Shown here piece after piece: positions 1 to 7,572 of a stretch of DNA of 12,485 bases; position 1 is the stretch's first letter; every line of letters starts with the position of its first letter. The notes beneath the pieces are model-generated. The model did not search any database and was not told the origin of the DNA. It saw nothing but the letters and a program-made list of their open reading frames with translations. Origin of the DNA: DATFEN01 sp035691285 (GTDB taxonomy: Bacteria > Acidobacteriota > Vicinamibacteria > Fen-336). The DNA lies in NCBI GenBank assembly GCA_035691285.1, contig DASSJI010000046.1, positions 1 to 12,485 of the forward strand. The letters are read 5' to 3'. The position numbers and the translations under genes are program-made.

Positions 1-1
1 G

Positions 2-1228
2 ACCCAAGAGGCTCTGGCGCAGCTGCGGCTGCCGCTGGCTGAGCTGATGCGGACGACGCTGTTGGACACGGTGATCACGACGGGGACGGTCGAGGCGATT
101 CGGATGCTGGAGCAGCAGCGAGTGGCGCTGTGCGGGCCGAAGCATGCGCAAGACGAGGGTCGGCAGGCGTACCGCCACGGGCACTGTCCAGGCTCGCTGG
201 TGATGGGAGGGCGTCGCGTGACGCTGCCGCGGCCGCGGGTGCGCTCCCTGGATGGCCGCGAGCTGGAGCTGCCGGCCTGGAAGCAGTGGTCGAACGAGGA
301 TCCGCTCGAGGAGCGGGCGCTGGCGCAGATGCTGCTCGGTGTCTCGACGCGAGGCTACGCGAGCTCGCTGGAGCCGCTGCCTGCGCCGCTGCCCGAGCGG
401 GGCAAGAGCCGCAGTGCGGTAAGCCGGCGTTTCGTGCGGCGCACCCAGAAGCGCTTGGCCGACTTGCTGCGGCGTGACCTCTCGGACGTGAAGCTGACTG
501 TGCTCATGATCGACGGGATCCACTTCGAGGAACACGTGGTGCTGGCGGCCCTGGGCATCGACGAGAGCGGCCAGAAGCACGTGTTGGGCCTGTGGGAGGG
601 AGCCACCGAGAACGCCCGGGCATGCAAGGGCCTGCTCGAGGACCTCCTCAGCCGCGGTCTGGTCACCGACCGCGCCCTGCTCGTGGTCATCGACGGCGCC
701 AAGGCCCTGTACAAGGCGGTGAAGGACGTCTTCGGCAAGCGTGCGCTGATCCAACGTTGCCAGGAGCACAAGAAGCGGAACGTCGCCGACCAGCTGCCCG
801 AGTCGCTGCGGCCGTCGGTGCGGCGCGCGATGAACGAGGCCTACGAGAGCAGCGACCCGCAGCGTGCCTTGCGTCTGCTCGAGAACCTGGCCGCGCGGCT
901 GGAGGGCGAGCACCCTGGGGCGGCGGCCTCGCTGCGGGAGGGCCTGGCCGAGACGCTGACCGTGATCGAGCTGGGCCTGACCGGATGGCTCCGGCTCACG
1001 CTCCGCACGACCAACCCGATCGACAACCTCTTCGGCAGCGTGCGCAAGGTCTCCCACCGGGTGAAGCGCTGGAGGGGCGGGCGCATGATGCTGCGCTGGT
1101 GTGCCGCCTCGGTGCTCGACGCCTCGACACGCTTCCGCAGGATCAAGGGGCACCGCGAGATGCCGAAGCTCATCGCTGCGCTCAAGGCTCACGAGGGAAC
1201 GCTTGACCAACAGGAGGCCGTCGCGTAA
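2..1228 (+). CDS. IS256-family (mutator type) transposase, 5' end outside window
   Basis: This DDE transposase catalyses movement of its own IS element. The frame is open from base 2 with no stop, and the residues before Met47 (ending LPLAELM) look like the usual N-terminus of the family, so the real start is probably upstream and ATG 47 is internal. Numbering from that Met, the first catalytic Asp is D156 (LMIDGIH), the second is D216 (VVIDGAKAL) and the family C-x2-H motif is C238/H241 (QRCQEHKKRNV). The C-terminal block TTNPIDNLFGSVR normally carries the third acidic residue as Glu (TTNxIE); here it is Asp (D326). The following VKRWRGGRMMLRW stretch is typical. The gene is otherwise intact to its TAA stop. 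Activity is uncertain because of the E-to-D change. Confidence 0.93.
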   Translation, partial: TQEALAQLRLPLAELMRTTLLDTVITTGTVEAIRMLEQQRVALCGPKHAQDEGRQAYRHGHCPGSLVMGGRRVTLPRPRVRSLDGRELELPAWKQWSNEDPLEERALAQMLLGVSTRGYASSLEPLPAPLPERGKSRSAVSRRFVRRTQKRLADLLRRDLSDVKLTVLMIDGIHFEEHVVLAALGIDESGQKHVLGLWEGATENARACKGLLEDLLSRGLVTDRALLVVIDGAKALYKAVKDVFGKRALIQRCQEHKKRNVADQLPESLRPSVRRAMNEAYESSDPQRALRLLENLAARLEGEHPGAAASLREGLAETLTVIELGLTGWLRLTLRTTNPIDNLFGSVRKVSHRVKRWRGGRMMLRWCAASVLDASTRFRRIKGHREMPKLIAALKAHEGTLDQQEAVA

Positions 1229-1250
1229 ACAGTCAATGGCCGCCGCTCAG

Positions 1251-1277
1251 TTTCAACAAGCCACGGGACATCGCCGC
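1251..1277. repeat. probable right terminal inverted repeat of the IS256-type element
   Basis: About 22 bp after the transposase stop lies TTTCAACAAG followed by CCACGGGACATCGCC. On the minus strand it reads GGCGATGTCCC, then GTGGCTTGTTGAAA. This resembles the ends I recall for IS256-family elements, with a GG start, TGTCC and a GTTG(T)GAAA-like inner part. The left partner is outside the window, so this is recognition by family resemblance only. Confidence 0.45.
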
Positions 1278-2248
1278 GCCTCGCGGGGCAGGAGCAGCGC
1301 GCCAGGGTTCTCGGCCAGCCAGTCGTCGACTCGCAGCGGCGCGCCGAAGTTCACGCACACGCGTCCGTAGCGGCGCGCCCGGCGCAACAGGAAGCGCGCC
1401 GAGACCTTGAGCACGTACCTCAGGACCTCCCTGACCTGCTCGGTGCGCGGCAGCCGCTCCTCGGGAGCCTGCAGCTCCCGAAGCAGCGAGCGGTCCTCCA
1501 GGACCCGGTCGTAGTTGATGGCGACCGGGATGATCGTGAGCGGCCGGTCGAAGGCGGGCTCCAGCTTGGTGCGCACGAGGTTGTCGAGCAGGCCCAGCTT
1601 CGGTGCGCGCAGGCGACCGTCCCGCGTCAGGCCGCCTTCGAGGAAGACGCCCTGGGCCACGCCGTGGCGCGTGACGAGCTGGACGTAGCGCTCGAGGACC
1701 TTGTGGTAGAGCGGCTCCGGGTAGCCCCGCCGGACGAAGTAGGAGCCGAAGCTCTTGAACAGGCTCTCGAGGGGCCACACCCGCGCCCACTCGCCGACCG
1801 CGTAGGACACCGCCACCTCTCCGGAGAGGACGAAGGCCACGACCACGTAGTCGGCGTTGGAGCGATGGTTCATGAGGTACACGACGGCGCTCCCGCGCGG
1901 GATCGCGTCGAGCTCCGCGCGAGCCTCGTAGCCCACGGTCACGCGGTAGAAGAGCGGGATCAGCGCCCGTGCCACGAGGTAGCCCAGGCGGTAGTAGGCG
2001 ACCAGGCTGAACGAGGGGACGATCTCGAGGGAGTATTCTCGGACGCGGGCCCAGGCCTCGGCCTCGCTCTCGCCGGTGAGGGCAACGTGGGCGCGGACGG
2101 CCTCGGCCACCTGCGGGTCCGAGCCCAGCTCCGCCCTCACGGCCGCCGCGCTCCGGCGCCGGAAGCGGTCGATCCTCGGACGGAAGCGGCGCCGCAGCTC
2201 GCGCAGCGCCCGGAACGAGCCGCCCTGGGAAGACGTCCCGCTCAACAT
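1253..2248 (-). pseudogene. PlsB-like glycerol-phosphate acyltransferase, 3' end probably cut by the IS
   Basis: This is a member of the LPLAT/GPAT acyltransferase family, which transfers acyl groups to glycerol-3-phosphate or lysophosphatidate at the inner membrane. Start ATG 2248 (MLSGTSS) was chosen; the open frame continues upstream to 2614, but that part is antisense to the sulfatase gene and low in complexity. Visible motifs: block I NHRSNAD with H128 and D133 (HX4D catalytic pair), block II FVRRG near 171-175, block III FLEGGLTRDGRLRAPKLG at 202-219 (PlsB-like EGG), block IV IIPVAINY near 239-246. The last residues (ARRCPVAC) and the TGA stop fall inside the putative IS terminal repeat, so the natural C-terminus seems to be missing. 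All four motifs remain, so the product might still fold. If the native protein really ends here, it is an intact CDS. Confidence 0.72.
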
Positions 2249-2274
2249 CGCAGGCGCGTGTTCACCGCCCGCTG

Positions 2275-2280
2275 ATCCTA
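2275..2280 (-). promoter_or_regulatory. -10-like element for the acyltransferase gene
   Basis: On the minus strand TAGGAT lies 26 nt before the ATG at 2248 in a locally AT-richer dip of the divergent 48-bp gap. A second candidate, TAATGT (2280-2285), overlaps it. No clear -35 is seen. The spacing is similar to the -10 elements of the minus-strand genes at 9193 and 12118. Confidence 0.35.
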
Positions 2281-2283
2281 CAT

Positions 2284-2289
2284 TAGACT
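2284..2289 (+). promoter_or_regulatory. -10-like TAGACT for a possibly leaderless sulfatase-like transcript
   Basis: TAGACT ends 7 nt before the TTG start at 2297, so transcription would begin at or next to the start codon. TTCACC at 2261-2266 lies 17 bp upstream and could act as a -35. No Shine-Dalgarno sequence precedes TTG. The same TAGNNT layout occurs before the starts at 6425, 9251 and 12171. Confidence 0.45.
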
Positions 2290-2296
2290 GCGCGCG

Positions 2297-4459
2297 TTGG
2301 AGCACGCTCGCCGGACCTGCGGCGCAGCCCTCGCGGCGGCGCTCCTCGCCACGCTGCCCGCATGCCGGCCGCGTCCGGCGCCAGCGGGTTCCGTGATCGC
2401 GCTGGCGGCGCGCTTCCCCGACGCCGAGGTCCGGAGCGACGGTCTCGACCTCGCATTCCTGGTCGAGAGCGGGGCGTTCCGCTGGCCGGGATGGCAGGAT
2501 CCGGTCGTGTCGAAGGGCTCGATCCTGGTCTGGTCGCAGCTCGAGACGGCGACCCTGGCGCTGCCCCTGGCCACGAACGCCCCGAAGCTCCTGACGTTCA
2601 GGGCGCGCTGCCATCCCAGCCTGGGGCCAAGTCTGCCGCTCCGTCTCCGGCTCGGCGACACGCCGCTCGCGGAGGTCGAGCTGAGGGCCACGGACCAGGA
2701 GTTCCAGATCACGCTGCCCTCGCTGTCGGGACCTGTGCCGCTGGTGTTCGCTGTTTCCCGGCGCTACGTTCCGCCCCGCAAGACTCGCGACGAGCGGCCC
2801 GCGGCCGTGGGCCTCTCGTTCCTCCAGGTGTCCCGGGTCGGCGCCATCGCGGCCCGTTCGCTTCCCGCGTTGGAGCGGCGAACGCTCGTCCTGCCTCCTG
2901 CGTCCAGCTTGGGGTTCTACGTGCGTCTCGGGCCCGCCGGGAGGCTCAGCGCGACCGCCTCGGGTGGCCCGGGTCCGCTCGAGGCCTGGCTCGTCACCGA
3001 GGCGGCGTCCACCGCGATCGGAGGCAGGGCGGTCGGGCCGGGCGCCACGCCGGTGGAGTGGCCGCTCGCGGGACCCCCGGGCTTTGCCCGGGTGGAGCTG
3101 CGCAACCCGGGCCGGAGTGCGCTGAGGCTGGACGACGCGCTGCTGGCCGGCGCCGACGAGGGCGCACAGAGCCCTCTGCCCCCGGCCCGTCTCGCCACCC
3201 GGCCTTCGATCGTCGTGTTCCTCACGGATACGCTGCGAGCCGACCGGCTGTCCACGTACGGCTTCGCCAAGCCCACGTCGCCCAACCTGGACGCGTTCGC
3301 GCGAGAGGCCATCCGCTTCGACGACGCCTGGGCCCAGTCTTCATGGACGCGCCCGACGGTGGCGTCGCTCTTCACGGGCGTGCACCCCGCGACGCATCGC
3401 GCCATCGGCTTCGATCGACCGCTGGCGGAGCGCTTCGTTACCCTGGCCGAGGCCTTCAGGAAGGCGGGCTACCGTACCGGCGCCATCGTGTCGAATCACG
3501 TCGTGCATCATCGCTTCGGATTCGCCCAGGGCTTCGACGAATGGAACGACGCCGTGGTGAAGCTGTACGGCATCACCGCGGCCGAGGTCGTCGAGCGCGG
3601 CCTGAAGTTCGTGGACAGGGGCAAGGGTCCGTTCCTGCTCTACCTCCACACCATGGAGCCGCACGCCACCTACGAGCCGAGCGACGAGGCCTACGAGCTC
3701 TTCGGGCCGGCTGGGCAGGAGCGGCGGCCCAGTCGCCCGCTGCTGATGCAGCCCAGGATCGGCCCCGGCGCCGCTGGCTATCTCGACGCGCTCTATCAGG
3801 GCGAGGTCTGGGACAACGACCGCGCCTTCGGGACCCTCGTGGACGGCCTGCGTGAGCGCGGCCTGCTCGACTCCACGCTCCTCGTCTTCACCTCCGATCA
3901 CGGCGAGGAGTTCCTCGACCATGGAGGCAAGGGCCACGGCCATTCGCTCTACAGAGAGCTGATCCGTGTTCCGTTCCTGGTGCGGCTTCCCGAAGGCCGT
4001 CTGGGGGGAAGCCGGCAGTCCGAGGCGATCGCCCAGGTGGATGTCCTGCCGACGCTCGCGTCGCTGTGCGGCGTCGAGGCGCCGGCCGGGGAGGGGCGAG
4101 ACCTGTCGTCGCTCTGGCTCGGTCGCAAGACGGCGATCGGCATGCCGGAGCTCATGAGCGAGACGCGCTTCGGCAAGTCTGAGAAGCAGGCGCTGCGCGT
4201 CGGGCGCGTCAAGCTCGTCGTCAACCACGACCCGCGGCGCTACGGCGAGGGGGGCGGCCCGCCGGAGCTCTACGACCTGGCTGCGGATCCGGCGGAGAAG
4301 CTGAACCTCGCCGAGAGCCGGCCCGTCGCGAGGGAGTGGCTGAGGCGCCGGCTGGCGGCGCTCCTGAAGTTGCGGCGGCAGAAGAGCGAGGACGTCGAGC
4401 GGATGGAGATCACGGAAGAGGACCGGGAGGCGCTGAGAGCTCTGGGCTACGTGAACTAG
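2297..4459 (+). CDS. sulfatase/alkaline-phosphatase superfamily lipoprotein with Thr nucleophile
   Basis: A 720-aa probable lipoprotein with a hydrolase or phosphotransferase domain. TTG 2297 is chosen because it gives a lipoprotein signal (hydrophobic 9-20, lipobox LPAC with C23); later starts would lose it. Residues about 30-300 form an unrecognised, probably beta-rich region. The catalytic domain begins at 304: IVVFLTDTLRADRLS (metal-binding D311), HTMEPH near 451-456, TSDHGEEF (D534, H535), GKGHGHSLYRE (H548), VDVLPTLASLCGV, and C-terminal LYDLAADP and ALRALGYV, typical of sulfatase-annotated proteins. The sulfatase signature C/S-x-P-x-R is replaced by T351-R-P-T-V355. With neither Cys/Ser nor Arg, formylglycine chemistry is unlikely; a Thr nucleophile as in LtaS or EptA-type enzymes is more plausible. 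The substrate is unknown. It is divergent from the acyltransferase and convergent with E1, 4 bp away. Confidence 0.85.
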   Translation: MEHARRTCGAALAAALLATLPACRPRPAPAGSVIALAARFPDAEVRSDGLDLAFLVESGAFRWPGWQDPVVSKGSILVWSQLETATLALPLATNAPKLLTFRARCHPSLGPSLPLRLRLGDTPLAEVELRATDQEFQITLPSLSGPVPLVFAVSRRYVPPRKTRDERPAAVGLSFLQVSRVGAIAARSLPALERRTLVLPPASSLGFYVRLGPAGRLSATASGGPGPLEAWLVTEAASTAIGGRAVGPGATPVEWPLAGPPGFARVELRNPGRSALRLDDALLAGADEGAQSPLPPARLATRPSIVVFLTDTLRADRLSTYGFAKPTSPNLDAFAREAIRFDDAWAQSSWTRPTVASLFTGVHPATHRAIGFDRPLAERFVTLAEAFRKAGYRTGAIVSNHVVHHRFGFAQGFDEWNDAVVKLYGITAAEVVERGLKFVDRGKGPFLLYLHTMEPHATYEPSDEAYELFGPAGQERRPSRPLLMQPRIGPGAAGYLDALYQGEVWDNDRAFGTLVDGLRERGLLDSTLLVFTSDHGEEFLDHGGKGHGHSLYRELIRVPFLVRLPEGRLGGSRQSEAIAQVDVLPTLASLCGVEAPAGEGRDLSSLWLGRKTAIGMPELMSETRFGKSEKQALRVGRVKLVVNHDPRRYGEGGGPPELYDLAADPAEKLNLAESRPVAREWLRRRLAALLKLRRQKSEDVERMEITEEDREALRALGYVN

Positions 4460-4463
4460 GGCC

Positions 4464-6425
4464 TCAGTAACACAGCAGGGCTCGGAGCGCCGGCAGCAGC
4501 CGCCCCTTCGGCAGGAACGTGTCCTCGAGGGTCCGGCTGAACGGGATCGGCGTGTCGAGCCCGCCGAGACGCTCCACCGGGGCGTCCAGCCACTCGAACG
4601 CCTCGCGGGCGATCGTCGCCGCCACCTCACCGCCGAAGCCGCCCGTCAGGGGCGCCTCGTGAAGGACCAGCGCTCGGCCCGTCCTGCGAACCGAGGCGAG
4701 CACGGTCTCGCGATCCCACGGCAGCAGCGTCCGAAGGTCGACGACCTCGATCTCGTGACCGTCCGCGGCCAGCGCCGTCGCAGCCTCGTGCGCCCATGAG
4801 ACGCCGAGGCTCCAGGTGACGACGGTTGCGTGGCGTCCGCTCCGCGCGATCCTCGCCGGCCCGATCGGGACCGCGTAGCGGCCCTCCGGCACCGGTCCTT
4901 TCGCCGACCGGTACAGGTGCTTGTGCTCGAGGAAGAGAACCGGGTTGCCGTCGGCGAACGCGGCGAGCAGCAGGCCCTTGGCGTCGCGCGGGGTCGCCGG
5001 CGCCACCACCTTGAGCCCCGCCACGTGCGTGAACCACGCCTCGACGCTCTGCGAGTGGAAGGGGCCGGCTCCCGTCGCGCCGCCGATCGGCGCCCGCAGC
5101 ACGACCGGCACGCCGGCTCCCCAGCGGTAGTGCGTCTTGGCGAGGTTGTTCACGACCTGGTTGAAGCCGCAGCTGATGAAGTCCCCGAACTGCAGCTCGA
5201 CCATGGGCCGGAAGCCGTCGAGGGCGAGACCCAGCGCGGCCCCGATCGCGCCGGACTCGATGATCGGTGTGTTGCGCACGCGCTCGCGGCCGAAGGCTTC
5301 GGCCAGGCCCTCGGTGACCTTGAAGACGCCGCCGTATTCGGCGATGTCCTGGCCGAGGAGCACCACCCGCGGGTCGTCGTGCAGGGCGATCGTCAGCGCG
5401 TCGTGGATCGCGTCGACGTAGCGCCGCTCGGGGCCGGTCTCCGGCCCGGGAGGAAGGGTGGTTCGGGGCGACGGGGCATAGACGTCGTCAAGCTCGGCCG
5501 CCCCGGTCGAGACCGGCTCGGGCGCGGCGAGCGCTTCCTCCACGAGGACGTCGATCCGGGCGCGGGTTTCCTCTCGCACACGCGCGGCCGCGGTCTCGTC
5601 CAGGAGGCCGTCCTGCCTCAGGCGCGCTTCGAAGAGCGTGATCGGGTCGCGCCGCTCCCACTCCTCGAACAGAGCCTTCGGGACATAGCCGATGCCGGAG
5701 GCCTCCTCGTGACCGCGCATGCGGAAGGTCTTGAACTCGAGCAGTGTCGGCCCCTCTCCCCGCCGCGCGCGGGCAGCCGCCCGCTCCACGTTCTCGATCA
5801 CCCCGAGCAGGTCGTTCCCGTCCACCACGAAGCCCGGGATCCCATAACCCACGCCGCGGTCGGCGAGGTCGCGGCACGCATACTGCTCGACGACGGGTGT
5901 CGAGAGCCCGTACTGGTTGTTCTCGACGACGAAGAGGACCGGCAGCCTCCAGACCGCCGCCAGGTTCAAGGCCTCGTGGAAGTCCCCCTCGCTCGTCGCG
6001 CCCTCGCCGGTGAAGGCCGCTGCCACACGGGCCTCGCCGCGCAGGCGCGCCGCAAGCGCCAGGCCGCAGGCCACGGGCAGCATGGCTCCCAGATGGCTGA
6101 TCATCCCCACCACGCGCGCCGGAAGGTGGCCGAAGTGGAAGGTGCGGTCGCGCCCCTTGGTGAAGCCGTCCTTCCCGAGGAGCTGCCGGAACAGGCGCCC
6201 GAGGTCCAGGCCGCGCGCCGTGAAGACCCCCAGGTTCCGGTGCATGGGAAGGATCCAGTCGTCCGGGTCGAGGGCCGAGGCGACGCCGACGGCGATGGCC
6301 TCCTGGCCGATCCCGGAGAACCACTTCGCGAGCCGCCCCTGCCGGAGCAGGAGCAGCATCTTCTCCTCGACGACGCGGGGCAGCAGCAGCGCGCGATGCA
6401 GCTCGACGAGCCGCTCCGGAGTCAC
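4464..6425 (-). CDS. fused alpha/beta E1 of 2-oxoacid dehydrogenase (branched-chain type)
   Basis: A thiamine-diphosphate-dependent decarboxylase of a 2-oxoacid dehydrogenase complex, with alpha and beta subunits in one 653-aa chain. The alpha part (about 1-300) has the ThDP motif G140-E141-G142 to N169-N170; GEGATSEGD closely resembles the GEG form of branched-chain (BCKDH) alpha subunits, whereas pyruvate dehydrogenases usually have GDG. The loop RMRGHEEASG follows at 235-244. A linker rich in Pro and charged residues (about 300-335) leads to the beta part: LLGQDIAEYGGVFKVT (357-371), IIESGAIGAALGLAL, GATGAGPFHSQS with H457, then the transketolase C-terminal domain. The GTG start has no Shine-Dalgarno but a TAGCAT hexamer 6 nt upstream. 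E2 and E3 are not in this window. Substrate (branched-chain 2-oxoacids or pyruvate) is inferred. Confidence 0.9.
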   Translation of the reverse strand: MTPERLVELHRALLLPRVVEEKMLLLLRQGRLAKWFSGIGQEAIAVGVASALDPDDWILPMHRNLGVFTARGLDLGRLFRQLLGKDGFTKGRDRTFHFGHLPARVVGMISHLGAMLPVACGLALAARLRGEARVAAAFTGEGATSEGDFHEALNLAAVWRLPVLFVVENNQYGLSTPVVEQYACRDLADRGVGYGIPGFVVDGNDLLGVIENVERAAARARRGEGPTLLEFKTFRMRGHEEASGIGYVPKALFEEWERRDPITLFEARLRQDGLLDETAAARVREETRARIDVLVEEALAAPEPVSTGAAELDDVYAPSPRTTLPPGPETGPERRYVDAIHDALTIALHDDPRVVLLGQDIAEYGGVFKVTEGLAEAFGRERVRNTPIIESGAIGAALGLALDGFRPMVELQFGDFISCGFNQVVNNLAKTHYRWGAGVPVVLRAPIGGATGAGPFHSQSVEAWFTHVAGLKVVAPATPRDAKGLLLAAFADGNPVLFLEHKHLYRSAKGPVPEGRYAVPIGPARIARSGRHATVVTWSLGVSWAHEAATALAADGHEIEVVDLRTLLPWDRETVLASVRRTGRALVLHEAPLTGGFGGEVAATIAREAFEWLDAPVERLGGLDTPIPFSRTLEDTFLPKGRLLPALRALLCY

Positions 6426-6447
6426 GCCGCGATGCTACACCGCGGCG
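6425..6447. repeat. 7-bp inverted repeat enclosing the E1 -10 element
   Basis: Perfect arms CGCCGCG (6425-6431) and CGCGGCG (6441-6447) flank a 9-nt centre that contains TAGCAT on the minus strand. In a transcript reading through from the Fis-type gene it would form a hairpin whose 3' arm touches the GTG start of E1. It could be an operator, or a structure limiting translation of read-through mRNA. Function is inferred. Confidence 0.4.
6432..6437 (-). promoter_or_regulatory. -10-like TAGCAT directly before the E1 start
   Basis: On the minus strand TAGCAT is followed by CGCGGC and then the GTG start at 6425, the arrangement of a leaderless promoter. TG stands directly before the hexamer. No -35 is evident because the upstream bases fall in the end of the Fis-type gene. 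It would let E1 be expressed apart from the upstream genes. Confidence 0.45.
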
Positions 6448-6453
6448 GGCGGG

Positions 6454-6672
6454 CTAGGGGCGGTAGGTACGTGCGGTCGGGATCCCCAGCCGCGACATCT
6501 TCTCGTGCAGGGTCGAGGGCAGGACGCCGAGGGACGCCGCGGCGCGACGCTGCTGACCCCCCGACGCCCGCAGCGCCTCGAGGATGAGCTGCCGCTCGTA
6601 GTCGTCGACGAGGGTCTTCAGTGTGCGTGGCGTCATCGGCAGCGCTTCGGACATCGGGAGCGTCTGGGCCAT
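6454..6672 (-). CDS. stand-alone Fis-type helix-turn-helix protein
   Basis: A 72-aa protein made almost entirely of the Fis-type DNA-binding domain usually found at the C-terminus of NtrC-type sigma-54 activators. Residues about 17-63 carry the pattern: LVDDYERQLILEAL, then GGQQRRAAASLGV, and STLHEKMSRLGI as recognition helix. There is no receiver or AAA+ domain, so it cannot activate sigma-54 itself; it is more likely a local repressor, activator or nucleoid protein acting as a dimer. The ATG at 6672 has a strong AGGAGG (6682-6687) 9 nt upstream. It lies 28 bp before E1 on the same strand and 115 bp after the LOG gene, so E1 is an obvious candidate target. The target is inferred from position. 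Confidence 0.82.
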   Translation of the reverse strand: MAQTLPMSEALPMTPRTLKTLVDDYERQLILEALRASGGQQRRAAASLGVLPSTLHEKMSRLGIPTARTYRP

Positions 6673-6681
6673 GGGTCGGTG

Positions 6682-6702
6682 CCTCCTGGAACGCCGCCAG
6701 GA
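6682..6702 (-). promoter_or_regulatory. hairpin covering the Shine-Dalgarno of the Fis-type gene
   Basis: On the transcribed minus strand TCCTGG (from 6697-6702) can pair with CCAGGA (from 6684-6689) over a 7-nt loop. The second arm includes AGGA of the AGGAGG ribosome binding site at 6682-6687. Folding would partly hide the site. Six GC-rich base pairs are seen directly; a regulatory role is inferred. Confidence 0.4.
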
Positions 6703-6724
6703 TCCCCCGGAGACCCGCTGGGCG

Positions 6725-6740
6725 GAACCGAATTGGGTTC
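6725..6740. promoter_or_regulatory. 16-bp near-perfect palindrome, candidate operator
   Basis: GAACCGAATTGGGTTC is symmetric at 14 of 16 positions (GAACC/GGTTC arms around AATT). It lies 52 bp upstream of the Fis-type gene start, in the 115-bp gap after the LOG gene, where a promoter would be expected. A dimeric HTH protein, possibly the Fis-type product itself, could bind here. The remainder of the gap 6673-6787 shows no gene. Confidence 0.45.
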
Positions 6741-6787
6741 AGTGGCGTGAATCGGTGGACGAGCCGCGCCTGGAGCGGGACCGGCGT

Positions 6788-7359
<572 letters not shown>

Positions 7360-7363
<4 letters not shown>

Positions 7364-7572
7364 CGTCCCTTCGGGAACATGGCCAGCAGGATGCCGACGA
7401 AGCCCACGAAGGCGGCGGCGTACTGGCCGACCTGGTAGCGCCCCTGCGGATACCGCCAGGCCTCCTCCACGGACAGGCCCGCAGGCAGCTCCGGGTACGC
7501 GTCCATCTGCCCGGAACAATAGAAGAACGCGAATGCGCCGACGAGGAACATCGCGAGACCCAGTTTCCTCAT
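7360..7572 (-). CDS. small two-helix membrane protein, unknown function
   Basis: A 70-aa protein with two hydrophobic segments, about 4-18 (LGLAMFLVGAFAFFY) and 51-66 (YAAAFVGFVGILLAMF), joined by a polar loop of about 30 residues containing PELPAGLSVEEAW. Positive residues at both ends (MRK and KGR) suggest both termini are cytoplasmic. ATG 7572 overlaps the enoyl-CoA hydratase stop in ATGA, and its own stop overlaps the LOG start in GTGA, so translation is probably coupled on both sides. I do not recognise the family. The reading frame continues upstream to 7827, but that part is a shadow of the hydratase. Confidence 0.75.

Larger units (their letters stand above)
1..1277 (+). mobile_element. 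IS256-family insertion sequence, right-hand part
   Basis: The segment holds an IS256 (Mutator-type) transposase gene that is open to the left window edge, plus about 50 bp of downstream sequence. The right boundary is placed near 1277 because the sequence at 1251-1277 (TTTCAACAAG, then GGGACATCGCC) resembles the terminal repeats I recall for this family. The left end lies outside the window, so the terminal repeats cannot be paired and no target duplication can be checked. The element adjoins the 3' end of the acyltransferase gene on the opposite strand. The boundary is inferred; the presence of the element is well supported by the transposase. Confidence 0.75.

Noticed and set aside
130..477. 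Second coding frame inside the transposase gene (possible frameshifted product)
   Set aside because: IS256 transposases are made from one frame; this alternative frame is Ala/Arg-rich with no domain.
2249..2614. N-terminal extension of the acyltransferase frame
   Set aside because: The extra 122 codons overlap the sulfatase signal region antisense, lack family similarity and are charged and repetitive; ATG 2248 fits better.
3341..4630. 429-codon open frame antisense to the sulfatase-like gene
   Set aside because: Composition is that of a shadow frame; the sense strand carries a full catalytic domain.
4830..6587. 585-codon open frame on the plus strand
   Set aside because: It is antisense to the clearly real E1 gene and its translation has no recognisable domain; long antisense frames are expected in GC-rich DNA.
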